NCBI GenBank assembly: GCA_002320385.1
Contig: DCKN01000034.1
Coordinates: 1-13,854, forward strand
Direction of reading: 5' to 3'
DNA length: 13,854 nucleotides
Source: Proteobacteria bacterium UBA1673
GTDB lineage: Bacteria > Pseudomonadota > Gammaproteobacteria > Comchoanobacterales > Comchoanobacteraceae
A program made the position numbers and the translations under genes. Positions 1 to 7,647 of this stretch are shown here, one piece after another (positions within the stretch are counted from its first letter, which is position 1; each line of letters begins with the position of its first letter). The notes under the pieces are model-generated. The model had not been told where the DNA came from and did no database searches. It saw only the letters and a list, made by a program, of their open reading frames with translations.

Positions 1-1
1 C

Positions 2-523
2 AACCTACCCTTTCATTTACTACTAAAAGTTTTGCCTGAAGATAAATATGCACAAACGCTCCCCTTACTCAGCGCAGCAACGCTCGAGGTCGCAAAGCCT
101 CAAGGGGGTAAAGCGAAAAATGAAATGCTAACCAGTTATTTTCAAGGCATCAACATGCGCGCTAGTGCAGACGTCGACAGCAGTGAAAAAGTGAGCCATA
201 CAGAAGCGCATCACGCAGAAAGTCATAAAAAAGAAGCTGCTACGCATACGTCACCTATTGAGTTCTCTGAAGCCATTGAACCTATTGCCAAAACACTAAC
301 CATAAAAGACATGGCCAAAATCGTGCTTGCAAAGGCCCGTGAACCACGACAAAGGGCGGCAGATTCATTGAAACAGAACCCCAAGGATGACAATGGTAAA
401 GAAGACACCCCGTCACAGGATATGCATGATTTTAATGACCATACACCTCGACGCGGTGGCCCTGCCTCAGCAGCGAGAGAACAAGACAATGACGGTTCAT
501 TGACCAATTCAAATATATTTTAA
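2..523 (+). CDS. 3' end of an unrecognised hydrophilic protein (5' end outside window)
   Basis: The frame is open from base 2 through the window edge, so the TTG at 32 is probably internal and the gene starts upstream. The visible 173 residues begin with a short Leu-rich segment (NLPFHLLLKVLPEDKY). They then become highly charged and low in complexity: a His/Glu/Lys-rich stretch (HTEAHHAESHKKEAATH), a helical-looking piece (IKDMAKIVLAKAREPRQRAA) and a polar tail with TPRRGGPASAAREQ that ends in NIF. No signal peptide, membrane segment or catalytic motif is visible in this part. I do not recognise the family. The tail looks disordered, as in the C-terminus of a larger modular protein. No convincing terminator follows; the next 199 bases are very AT-rich. 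Confidence 0.6.
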   Translation, partial: NLPFHLLLKVLPEDKYAQTLPLLSAATLEVAKPQGGKAKNEMLTSYFQGINMRASADVDSSEKVSHTEAHHAESHKKEAATHTSPIEFSEAIEPIAKTLTIKDMAKIVLAKAREPRQRAADSLKQNPKDDNGKEDTPSQDMHDFNDHTPRRGGPASAAREQDNDGSLTNSNIF

Positions 524-667
524 AACTGAAAAAATATTAAACATTGCAACTTACATAAACTTATAACAACCAACGACCCATAACATGCATTAGACCAATT
601 TGTCAGAGACACCACATCCACCAAAACCCAGCGATGAACAAAGCATTAAATTAGTATGAAAAAATGA

Positions 668-696
668 TTTACTATTCAAAAAAAATTTAATAATAT
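668..696 (+). promoter_or_regulatory. candidate promoter of the outer-membrane protein gene
   Basis: TTTACT (668-673) and TAATAT (691-696) are separated by 17 bases, each matching 4 of 6 consensus positions. The spacer contains a run of eight A (678-685). The predicted transcript start lies about 20 bases before the ATG at 723, and AGGA (711-714) is suitably placed as ribosome binding site. The region is AT-rich enough that chance matches are likely. Confidence 0.35.
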
Positions 697-722
697 ATAA
701 AAACCAAACAAGGAAATATTCT

Positions 723-1220
723 ATGAGATTTTTAACATTAATGATTGCAGCTGCTGCAATCTCTGCATCTGCAGGAAACGGAATCGAGCTCAGAGCTGGT
801 GGCGCTGGTTACACTCCAGTTTATGGTGTGCTTGAATTATCCAACAATCTTGAGCTACTCACAGGAGCGCATTACGGAAAATTTAAATTCGAAAATTTAC
901 ATCTGGGCGGGGTAAAAATGGGCGAAGGATTCAAAATACCCGTTGAATTACGCTACGAAACACCGATGAAATCCATGAAAGACACAAACTTTTTAATCGG
1001 TAATACGCTCTTGGCTACTTATGGCTACGTAGGACAAGGACACGACTACACCCTCAATGCTGGTTATATACTCAATTTGGGGATTTCAAAGCCTGTTCAC
1101 AAGAACGCCAAAGTAATTATGTCTGTTAACACGATCCAATACCACGGAGACACACAACACATAGACTACGTATGGACGGTTCTTAGCGGTGCGTCAGTTG
1201 GTTTCCAAATGAAATTCTAA
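723..1220 (+). CDS. small secreted beta-barrel-like outer membrane protein
   Basis: This 165-aa protein starts with a short basic residue, a hydrophobic core (LTLMIAAAAISASA) and a likely signal peptidase site after about residue 17 (ASA or SAG). The mature part is made of alternating polar/hydrophobic stretches rich in Gly, Tyr and aromatics, which I count as about eight possible beta strands. It ends VGFQMKF: a terminal Phe with alternating hydrophobics is the usual signature recognised by the BAM complex. Size and pattern fit an 8-stranded outer-membrane barrel of the OmpA/OmpW/PagL size class. However, the HxSNA-type catalytic motif of PagL is not seen, so no enzymatic role is assigned. 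AGGA at 711-714 supports the ATG at 723, and a strong terminator follows, so the gene is probably monocistronic. Confidence 0.75.
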   Translation: MRFLTLMIAAAAISASAGNGIELRAGGAGYTPVYGVLELSNNLELLTGAHYGKFKFENLHLGGVKMGEGFKIPVELRYETPMKSMKDTNFLIGNTLLATYGYVGQGHDYTLNAGYILNLGISKPVHKNAKVIMSVNTIQYHGDTQHIDYVWTVLSGASVGFQMKF

Positions 1221-1241
1221 ATCTGGCACTAGCTACGACAC

Positions 1242-1298
1242 AGACCTCATGAATGACTACTAAGTTTTTTAACATTAGTCTTCATGGGGTCTTGTTTT
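1242..1298 (+). terminator. rho-independent terminator after the outer-membrane protein gene
   Basis: The arm at 1242-1259 pairs with 1276-1292 over about 16 base pairs, with one bulge and one G-T wobble. The intervening loop is about 16 bases and the hairpin is followed by TTGTTTT. It lies 22 bases after the stop codon. The rest of the 1299-1480 spacer shows nothing else that I can support. Confidence 0.8.
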
Positions 1299-1484
1299 AT
1301 TGCGTGGTAATATAAGCCAAATAGTTAGCATTACAAATAAACGCTTCAGATAAACACACAATACATAGTCATCTGGTAATATTCCAGACAGCATCACATC
1401 CATCAAAGATCAAGGAAATTATTTGAACCAAAAAACTTTTCCCAAGAAAACTGTATTCCAGATCCTAATAAAGATCACATCAAC

Positions 1485-1513
1485 TTGCTTTAAAATCACG
1501 TGACTGCTAGAGT
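1485..1513 (+). promoter_or_regulatory. candidate extended -10 promoter of folA
   Basis: TTGCTT (1485-1490), a 17-base spacer, and TAGAGT (1508-1513) preceded by TGC as an extended -10. The predicted start is about 16 bases before the folA ATG. The -35 is poor. The Shine-Dalgarno is also weak (an AAAGAA stretch near 1527), suggesting modest expression. Confidence 0.3.
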
Positions 1514-1536
1514 AACAAGTCCATAAAGAACATACT

Positions 1537-2043
1537 ATGTCTATCAATCTCATCGTTGCCATGAACCATAACCTAGTCATCGGCATTAACAATTCTCTCC
1601 CCTGGCATTTGCCGGATGATCTACAATATTTTAAGCGAGTCACTAAAGATAGCGTTGTGATAATGGGTCGTAAAACCTATGAAAGCATTGGCAAACCACT
1701 CCCACAAAGAGATAATATCGTGCTTACACGAGACACCCACTACCAAGCGGCTGGCTGCATCATACTGCATACACTACCGCAGGCCATCGCCGAAGCCAAT
1801 AACAAAAATAAACCAGTGTTCATCATCGGTGGTGCCGACCTATATGCGCAAGCCCTACCTCTATGCCAAACACTATACATCACTGTTGTTGACAATCACG
1901 ATGAAGGCGACATATTTTTTCCAACATCACTACCAGAACTACTACAACAAGGCTGGCACATCGCACATAAGGAAGCACATGCTCAGGATAATCGTCATCA
2001 TTGTAAGTTTACCTGGTACGAACTCAAACAGACAACAAAGTAA
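1537..2043 (+). CDS. folA: dihydrofolate reductase
   Basis: DHFR reduces 7,8-dihydrofolate to tetrahydrofolate with NADPH in the cytoplasm, supplying one-carbon units for thymidylate, purine and Met synthesis; it is the target of trimethoprim. The 168-aa length fits the bacterial chromosomal type (E. coli 159). Visible motifs: N-terminal INLIVAMNHNLVIG strand; Met20-loop equivalent with LPWHLPDDL, where Asp28 corresponds to the catalytic Asp27 of E. coli; GRKTYESIG (44-52) for NADPH binding; Arg58 after PLPQ for the folate glutamate; FIIGGADLY (95-103), the glycine pair of the nucleotide site; a C-terminal YITVVDNHDEGDIFFP block. All key residues are intact. The gene stands alone and converges with the minus-strand gene that ends at 2141. 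Confidence 0.97.
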   Translation: MSINLIVAMNHNLVIGINNSLPWHLPDDLQYFKRVTKDSVVIMGRKTYESIGKPLPQRDNIVLTRDTHYQAAGCIILHTLPQAIAEANNKNKPVFIIGGADLYAQALPLCQTLYITVVDNHDEGDIFFPTSLPELLQQGWHIAHKEAHAQDNRHHCKFTWYELKQTTK

Positions 2044-2140
2044 AACAATCTACGAGTGAAACCGTAGCATTACACCCATACGGCCAACCCTTGACCCACA
2101 AACCGCCGTTTTGATAAAAGCTATGCTTGTGTGCAATTCA

Positions 2141-4003
2141 TTACTTGCCTGGGTAAGGCAAGACAGATTGAGACGGTGTGATCGTACTTGGTGGCCCGAG
2201 TCCTGGCGGCGGATGAAAAAATGCGTAACTACAAGGGTTGCCAGGCAGTGACCTGTCGCAATTATCAGATTGCACATGCCCTATGGCACTAGCACTCTGC
2301 TGATCAGCCAACACCATATTCGCTGTTGTCTCACCCAGCAAGCTTAGACGAGTCAAAGTTATACCATCTGACGTTGGGTCATTAGACCCTATTACATGAG
2401 GAGATATCTGCAAATCTAGTGATTGCATAACATGAAAACAAGAGAGAAAATTTGCAATTCGCAGAGAAGCCACGTGTTTCAATCCTCCAAGAACGAGATC
2501 CATTTGCGCTTGCACATGCTTTAAAAAATGATTGACTAAACCATGCAACCGGATGCGATCATCTTCGCTAGCATCAGACAACTTAGCAGTCAAACCCTCA
2601 GTTAGCTCCAGCATCTTTGGCTCAATCATGTGCTCAAAATAATCAATCCAACGCTCAGAAACGACCAAGGGCCTTATCTTCAAGAAATAATCCTCACAAA
2701 ACTCCAAATAAGCAATGAAACTTGATAATGACTCATCAGATCCGTCAATCGTCAAGAGCAATCTCGTACCATGTTGAATAAGTCCTACATAAATCACAGT
2801 CCAAGCTTGATGAAAACGTGCCACCACTGATTCAGAAGCGCCGCAGCCATTAATCGTCTCCCTTGACTCAGATAAAAACGCCTCGCACTGAAACTTCATG
2901 ATCGTCATACGCCAACTGCCAGATATAGCAAAAGAAGGCCAGGACAACATACCCAAGATAGGCGATGAAATATCCCGATCAACAGTAATCACGTCAACAC
3001 AGCGGAGCTTCACAAGCAGTTGCACACAACGTTCAAACGCCACATTATCAAACGCTCCTTCGTCAGAACAATCATATGAGGCAGCGACAATCAGAGCAAG
3101 CACATGACTCATATAAAATTGCAGACTATTGCTACATTCAAAACACGCCCGCTTAATCGCTGGCGAAACATCTCCAACGGCCATATTTTTTTTGAAACAA
3201 TCGACAACACTATACAGAAAATAACGGTAACAATCACGAGGCATTCCCTTATGGTAAATTCCAACAGACAGAATTGCGTCAACAAATGCACGATATGATT
3301 GACCATTTTTAGATTGAGCGTACTGAAAATCGGTAACACTACGCACGACTTTATCAGTCACATCTTTATACAAGTGATTAAATAGATCAAACTGGCGCTC
3401 ATGCGCAAAAACCAATAAAATAGCCTCCCAAGACTGTTGAGTAAATCCATAATCGAAAAAATGAGATACCATGACTGCATTCAATTTTTTTATCAGCAAA
3501 GGCCTACGACTGGTAGCAATGTCACGAATCATATACGCCAACAAAGATGCAAAATGTATATCAGTTGGACTTTGGTCATAAAAATAGCCCAACAGTCGCG
3601 AAAGATCTTGCGCGCGCAAAACAGGACATTGAATGAAAATATGTGCGAGTGAGCGGTAATACAACCAAAACCGATCAACCTGCTTAGCAGTCTGTACCCC
3701 ACTTAAAAAGTCGATCACCGTAGAGGGGATCTCAGCATACTGCGCATCGGTCAACGAGAGCAATAAGGTATTCATACGATACGATGAAAAAACAGATTGA
3801 AACGCCGTAGCGATAATCTGTGACTGTCTTTGGCTATCTGGCGAATACAATAGCTTAGTAGCATCTGATAAAAATAGTAATATGTTCGTTGCTACAGGCG
3901 TGTCTGGAAGTTCGGGAAATCGATAACCAGCGTGACGAGACGACGAGATAAGCATTTGCTTACGATTGTTTTGAATCCCCGGCGATTTTTTTTTTGTAGG
4001 CAT
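2141..4003 (-). CDS. unrecognised 620-aa protein, possible effector-like protein
   Basis: I do not recognise a family. The 620 residues have a basic N-terminus (KKK at 4-6, then NNRKQ), no signal peptide and no membrane segment. Residues about 40-530 look almost entirely alpha-helical, with repeated aromatic/Leu-rich helices (for example SLAHIFIQCPVLRAQDL, FLKHVQAQMDLVLGGLKHV). The last ~70 residues are Pro/Ser-rich and probably disordered, with HPPPGLGPP at 597-605. The start is the ATG at 4001-4003; no clear Shine-Dalgarno precedes it, and Met17 is an in-frame alternative. A run of ten A lies at codons 3-6. It sits 145 bases downstream of a large ankyrin protein in the same direction, but with its own promoter candidate. 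An effector role is inferred from context only. Confidence 0.75.
   Translation of the reverse strand: MPTKKKSPGIQNNRKQMLISSSRHAGYRFPELPDTPVATNILLFLSDATKLLYSPDSQRQSQIIATAFQSVFSSYRMNTLLLSLTDAQYAEIPSTVIDFLSGVQTAKQVDRFWLYYRSLAHIFIQCPVLRAQDLSRLLGYFYDQSPTDIHFASLLAYMIRDIATSRRPLLIKKLNAVMVSHFFDYGFTQQSWEAILLVFAHERQFDLFNHLYKDVTDKVVRSVTDFQYAQSKNGQSYRAFVDAILSVGIYHKGMPRDCYRYFLYSVVDCFKKNMAVGDVSPAIKRACFECSNSLQFYMSHVLALIVAASYDCSDEGAFDNVAFERCVQLLVKLRCVDVITVDRDISSPILGMLSWPSFAISGSWRMTIMKFQCEAFLSESRETINGCGASESVVARFHQAWTVIYVGLIQHGTRLLLTIDGSDESLSSFIAYLEFCEDYFLKIRPLVVSERWIDYFEHMIEPKMLELTEGLTAKLSDASEDDRIRLHGLVNHFLKHVQAQMDLVLGGLKHVASLRIANFLSCFHVMQSLDLQISPHVIGSNDPTSDGITLTRLSLLGETTANMVLADQQSASAIGHVQSDNCDRSLPGNPCSYAFFHPPPGLGPPSTITPSQSVLPYPGK
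2144..2162 (-). other. stem-loop adjoining the stop codon of the 620-aa gene
   Basis: CTTGCCT and AGGCAAG form a perfect 7-bp stem around a 5-base loop on the last codons, directly before the TAA stop. No T-run follows on the minus strand, so it is not a classical terminator. It could be chance, a 3'-end stabiliser, or an element slowing ribosomes at the end. Confidence 0.3.
3986..3995 (-). repeat. A10 homopolymer at codons 3-6 of the 620-aa gene
   Basis: Ten consecutive A on the coding strand encode the end of Thr3 and Lys4-Lys5-Lys6. Such runs are prone to polymerase and RNA polymerase slippage; a change of one base would move the ribosome out of frame within six codons. Confidence 0.9.
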
Positions 4004-4035
4004 AGTAATGACTTATTCTAATGTTTTCATTTTAA

Positions 4036-4064
4036 ATACTAACACTGACGATAGCACACATCAA
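4036..4064 (-). promoter_or_regulatory. candidate promoter of the 620-aa gene
   Basis: On the minus strand, TTGATG (4059-4064), a 17-base spacer and TAGTAT (4036-4041) preceded by TGT as an extended -10. Each hexamer matches 4 of 6 positions. The predicted start is about 25 bases before the ATG. Confidence 0.4.
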
Positions 4065-4086
4065 TTCAAGGTCGACATTGAATCCA

Positions 4087-4125
4087 CATAATTTTGATTA
4101 TGGTTGCTTGATTAAGTAATCAACC
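4087..4125. promoter_or_regulatory. two adjacent palindromes in the spacer upstream of the 620-aa gene
   Basis: CATAAT-TTTG-ATTATG (4087-4102) is a perfect 6-bp inverted repeat. TTGATTA-AG-TAATCAA (4108-4123) is a perfect 7-bp inverted repeat with a 2-base centre, typical of a dimeric regulator site. They lie between the stop of the 1063-aa gene and the promoter candidate of the 620-aa gene. No T-run follows in either direction, so a terminator is unlikely. An operator is inference. Confidence 0.35.
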
Positions 4126-4148
4126 TGAAAAGCAGTAAAGCTACAAAA

Positions 4149-7100
4149 CTAAGGCAACATCGATTGATCAGTTTGTATCTCAACCTCTACCCGAGAACGC
4201 TTCGGTGAAAATATCGATGCATCAGACAAAGCATTAGCAGAATAAGCGTAGAAGCGTGAGCGAGATGAATAAAAGACACGCATTTGATTATCGAGAGACG
4301 ATGGTGATGCCGTTGCATCAAAATCATCACTGATGACCTGCCAAGAACACTCGGAAGTAATAGCAGATGAAAATTCAGAAGAATACCCTTGCAACGCCGG
4401 AGACTGAGATACACATTCGACATGACTAATGGGCGAAATTGACTCATGACTGGTCGAGTTGGTCGGTGAAATTGAAGTGGCAACTTTAGCGTCGCCATAA
4501 AATGAATCCCACCATGGCTCATCAGACAATTCTTCGTCAAATACATCATCGTCATTATGGCATGCATTAAGACAACGTTTTTCTCCCAGGATACTTGTTA
4601 GCATCAGTTTAGCATTCGATATACGCTGCCGAAGAAAACCAACCCATGGAATCAAATGTGTCATTAACCAATGTAGACGAGCATCTAACGCATGCATGGC
4701 ATGAGTGAACTCAGAGATATTAATCGTCGTAGCTAAACAACCCTCAAATTTATTTTGGTATTGTTGATAGCGAATCTGACAATCACTCACCACAGATTTA
4801 AGCAAAGAAAAATCAACCAAATCCGTGGATTGGCCCACACGATACAAAGAACATGTTAGCTCAGTACTTTCGCCTTGGTAGTACCGTGCATGCTCAGAAA
4901 ACAGTTTTTCAAGATTTTCAAAAGCACTGACAAGACAATATAAAAAATGCCGGCGAGCTTGAAAAAAACGTTCATCAACAATTGAAAGCGAAGACAAGCC
5001 TCCTAGATGCGCTAACGTATCACGTATTCCTTTGATTACTTCATCGAGCATGACAATAGAAAAATCATCTTCACGATAAGCCAGTTGTTTTAGCATGACC
5101 TCAATCTGCTGAGCCATCTCTGAAAATTGCTGTAATCGAACCTGAAGTATCCTTCGCAATCGAACAGCGAGGTAACAACGATTAATGGCATCTGCATCCA
5201 TACCAACAAAAGACCAGATCAAATACGATAAAGGCGACTTGCCAGCAGACATAATTAGATTATTGGCCCGATGACAAAATGATGGATCCATCCCAAGACG
5301 TGAGGCTAAGTATCCATCCAATACGCTAAGTTGACGCACCATTCGCGTAAACGGTTCACGAAAAATATTACTATCGCAATATTGAACACGCTGACGTATA
5401 CGAGGGTACAATTGAGCCAAATCAGTATGCCTATCACGATCATCCAAGCTAGAATTTAAATCAGTAACAATAGAAGGGTGTACAGACAATGAAAATACTG
5501 ATATTTGTAAACGATCATATAGCGCAGCCACAGATAGCGATCGCCTATCATTGTCAAATAGACGATCGTACACAAAAGAAACATTGAAAAATTGTTGTTT
5601 TATGGCAGCCAACCGATTATATATCGAGGCAACCATCTGACTAACATCATCAAAAGACATCGCAAACACGTTTGCATGCTTAAGAACCGACATGAAATTC
5701 GAAAAAACATGAGGATTCTTCACCCATTGGTCATCCAATAACATCATTGACTTTTTGACATTTTGAAGTTTTTTAAACGAACTTGCATAATTGTATCTCA
5801 TATTTTTTATACAAGCCGGTGGATCAGAGTGCGGAGAAAGTTTCAACTGGCCATAATGTCTTAAATAATCAGAGGCCATACCTGCACAGCCAGGTAAAAC
5901 TTGATGGGAACTGTGATGACATCGCTTAAAATAATGACCACGGGTTGGATGCACCTCGGTACCAACTTTGATCAAATATTGCAAAACTTGAGGCCGCCCA
6001 CTTAAAATCGCAAATGCAATACTGGTAGGCCCTGCCTCAAGATTTCGGGGTGTACGCTTGACCTGATTGACGTCAAAACCGCAATCATCAATCAAATAAG
6101 ATATCACGTCCATTTGGCCGCCATAAATCGCATAATCAAGCGGATCCTGGTGCCGACGAAGATAGTCAATCGACAAACGACGATCATCACGACATAGATT
6201 AAATAATAAGCGCACCATCGCAAGTAAGCCACGACCCGCTGCCACACACAGCCAACGCGAGTACGCATCATTAGAAATAAAAACATCACATTCGTGCTTC
6301 TGCAAACTAGCTAGTATCAAGCTCAAAAAAGTATCATTACCAGACAAAATCACAATTTCTAATGGATTTGCCCCTCCTCGATTATGCTGAGACGAGACAA
6401 GTGATCTAGATCGTACATAATCCAATAATCTATGACCGAGCTCAGGCGGATCTTTGGCCAACAGCTTTTTGAGATTCTGAATCGATTTTTGGTGGTTACA
6501 ATCGTGAACAAGCGATAAAAAACTCTGAAAAAATATAATATTTTCATCATTTAGAGTCTGAACCAACAAAGATGCAAGCGCTTCGATTTGTCCGAGCGCT
6601 TGTTTCATACAACGCAAATAATCAAACTGGTTGGCATGATAACACAATAGTAACTGCTGTCCTGACGAACAATGCAAGCGAAGATGACGATGCGTGCTAG
6701 CATCATAAGACATCAAAGCAAACAGAAAAACACATGGATCGTCAGCCTTTGGCAACGCATCTCCACAGGATGCTAGAGCCAACATCAATGGCGTCTGCCC
6801 AGCATGGTTCGGCGTATACATCACTGTAGAAGCATGTCCCGAATGCCATAATGCTTGTAAATATTGGGCGATAATAGCAGGTTCTAATTTAGATCGGCAT
6901 AACGCATGACACAAAGAATCGCCCTGGTCATCCGTTAGACTCAGCGCCTCTCCCAAGGACAATAGATCATGGTGTCTAAAGAAATCATGAAAATATTCAT
7001 CATGATCTTGATCAAGCAACCACATGGCAAAGTTATGTTTTTGCTCCGGACGCAATCGAGACCACAAAGAACCAGCCAGGGCATGCTGTAGCAATTGCTG

Positions 7101-7340
7101 ACCGTCAGCATCCTTGGCATCAAAAAGTGCCTGCAATACCTGAGGCTGTTGCTGCTCTGGGCGCGTATTAAAAAAACGATACAAGTCCTCACAAAGCATA
7201 GATATTGTCTGGGTATTAGATAAGTCTTCAGGCACAGCTGGGGTACCTATTTTGGGGAAACGGGTCAAATCTTGCGCGGTGAGCAGTCGGGTCAACGCCA
7301 TCTGAACTTTGCCATGCATAGTTACAACAGGATTTGTCAT
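4149..7340 (-). CDS. large ankyrin-repeat protein with basic C-terminal motif (1063 aa)
   Basis: Ankyrin repeats bind other proteins; in intracellular bacteria such proteins are often delivered to the host. Helical N-terminus (1-135), then ankyrin units at about 137-195 (with NHAGQTPLMLAL), 323-353 (GANPLEIVILSGND), 358-390, 397-427 (DPLDYAIYGGQMDVISYLI) and 437-468 (GPTSIAFAILSGRPQVLQYLI). A Cys/His cluster follows (H469, C474, H475, H476, H479, C485). Residues 510-925 look helical with no motif I recognise. The tail from 926 is acidic and Ser-rich and holds PKRSRV (1046-1051), resembling a nuclear localisation signal. There is no signal peptide or membrane segment. It is collinear with the 774-aa protein up to about residue 575. 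ATG at 7338-7340 follows an AT-rich leader without Shine-Dalgarno; Met8 and Met14 are alternatives. Confidence 0.85.
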   Translation of the reverse strand: MTNPVVTMHGKVQMALTRLLTAQDLTRFPKIGTPAVPEDLSNTQTISMLCEDLYRFFNTRPEQQQPQVLQALFDAKDADGQQLLQHALAGSLWSRLRPEQKHNFAMWLLDQDHDEYFHDFFRHHDLLSLGEALSLTDDQGDSLCHALCRSKLEPAIIAQYLQALWHSGHASTVMYTPNHAGQTPLMLALASCGDALPKADDPCVFLFALMSYDASTHRHLRLHCSSGQQLLLCYHANQFDYLRCMKQALGQIEALASLLVQTLNDENIIFFQSFLSLVHDCNHQKSIQNLKKLLAKDPPELGHRLLDYVRSRSLVSSQHNRGGANPLEIVILSGNDTFLSLILASLQKHECDVFISNDAYSRWLCVAAGRGLLAMVRLLFNLCRDDRRLSIDYLRRHQDPLDYAIYGGQMDVISYLIDDCGFDVNQVKRTPRNLEAGPTSIAFAILSGRPQVLQYLIKVGTEVHPTRGHYFKRCHHSSHQVLPGCAGMASDYLRHYGQLKLSPHSDPPACIKNMRYNYASSFKKLQNVKKSMMLLDDQWVKNPHVFSNFMSVLKHANVFAMSFDDVSQMVASIYNRLAAIKQQFFNVSFVYDRLFDNDRRSLSVAALYDRLQISVFSLSVHPSIVTDLNSSLDDRDRHTDLAQLYPRIRQRVQYCDSNIFREPFTRMVRQLSVLDGYLASRLGMDPSFCHRANNLIMSAGKSPLSYLIWSFVGMDADAINRCYLAVRLRRILQVRLQQFSEMAQQIEVMLKQLAYREDDFSIVMLDEVIKGIRDTLAHLGGLSSLSIVDERFFQARRHFLYCLVSAFENLEKLFSEHARYYQGESTELTCSLYRVGQSTDLVDFSLLKSVVSDCQIRYQQYQNKFEGCLATTINISEFTHAMHALDARLHWLMTHLIPWVGFLRQRISNAKLMLTSILGEKRCLNACHNDDDVFDEELSDEPWWDSFYGDAKVATSISPTNSTSHESISPISHVECVSQSPALQGYSSEFSSAITSECSWQVISDDFDATASPSSLDNQMRVFYSSRSRFYAYSANALSDASIFSPKRSRVEVEIQTDQSMLP

Positions 7341-7368
7341 TATGATATATTTTAATTAATAGTGGCAT

Positions 7369-7377
7369 ATTATATCA
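7369..7377 (-). promoter_or_regulatory. extended -10 promoter of the 1063-aa ankyrin gene
   Basis: TGA-TATAAT on the minus strand: a perfect -10 hexamer (7369-7374) with the extended TGn. The best -35 at normal spacing (TTCTTA) is poor. The transcript would begin near 7362, giving a leader of about 22 bases with no purine-rich ribosome binding site. Confidence 0.55.
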
Positions 7378-7410
7378 CAACACCAGGCAAATAAGAATAT
7401 AAAGCATTAA

Positions 7411-7427
7411 ATTAACCACTTAATCAA
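7411..7427 (-). promoter_or_regulatory. possible regulator site upstream of the 1063-aa gene
   Basis: TTGATTAAGT (7418-7427, minus strand) is identical to the left ten bases of the palindrome at 4108-4123. It overlaps the imperfect ATTAA-CCAC-TTAAT inverted repeat at 7411-7424. It lies some 58 bases upstream of the predicted start. The region is AT-rich, so the match may be chance. Confidence 0.2.
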
Positions 7428-7512
7428 ATATCAAGTCTATAAAAAAGTTGCAAAAGCATTGATCATACATACCAGTATACTTACACGATGACAATACCCT
7501 CAGAATACATAT

Positions 7513-7594
7513 GCGGTGTCTAATTTGAGGGAGGATCCTGTTCATAAGATTTCAACAGTTATCCTGTCCATTCAAAGATACTCGGTAGACACGC
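7513..7594. repeat. short inverted-repeat-bounded element in the spacer between the ankyrin genes
   Basis: The 307-base gap 7341-7647 holds no gene. Within it GCGGTGTCTA (7513-7522) and TAGACACGC (7586-7594) are inverted repeats differing by one extra G, about 80 bases apart. Inside, ATCCTGTTCAT (7535-7545) is repeated as ATCCTGTCCAT (7561-7571). TGAGGG (7526-7531) also pairs with CCCTCA (7497-7502) just outside. This could be a transposon-end or miniature-element relic, or a foldable 3' UTR of the 774-aa gene. No target-site duplication is evident. Confidence 0.3.
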
Positions 7595-7647
7595 TAGCGT
7601 AACAACTAGAAGCAAACCACAAGCATGTCCATTCCTACCCGCTCGAA

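Noticed and set aside
1354..1500. Short plus-strand open frame ending before folA
   Set aside because: About 44 codons with no start codon or ribosome binding site and low-complexity Lys/Thr/Ile content.
1419..1643. Minus-strand frame overlapping the start of folA
   Set aside because: Overlaps a certain gene in antisense, shows no domain and no promoter; a shadow frame.
2050..2067. Hairpin CTACG...CGTAG just after folA
   Set aside because: A 5-bp stem with no T-run on either strand; too weak to call a terminator.
4149..4200. Dot/Icm-type C-terminal secretion signal (Glu-rich block) in the 1063-aa protein
   Set aside because: Only two Glu near the end (1052, 1054); the 774-aa paralogue lacks any such block, so the signal cannot be claimed.
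7361..7440. PmrA-type site (paired TTAAT motifs, as known in Legionella and Coxiella) upstream of the 1063-aa gene
   Set aside because: Several TTAAT words are present but not at the 11-base repeat spacing of the known consensus; AT richness explains them.
7591..7600. Perfect palindrome ACGCTAGCGT
   Set aside because: Short, isolated and expected by chance in a window of this size apart from its overlap with the inverted-repeat element.
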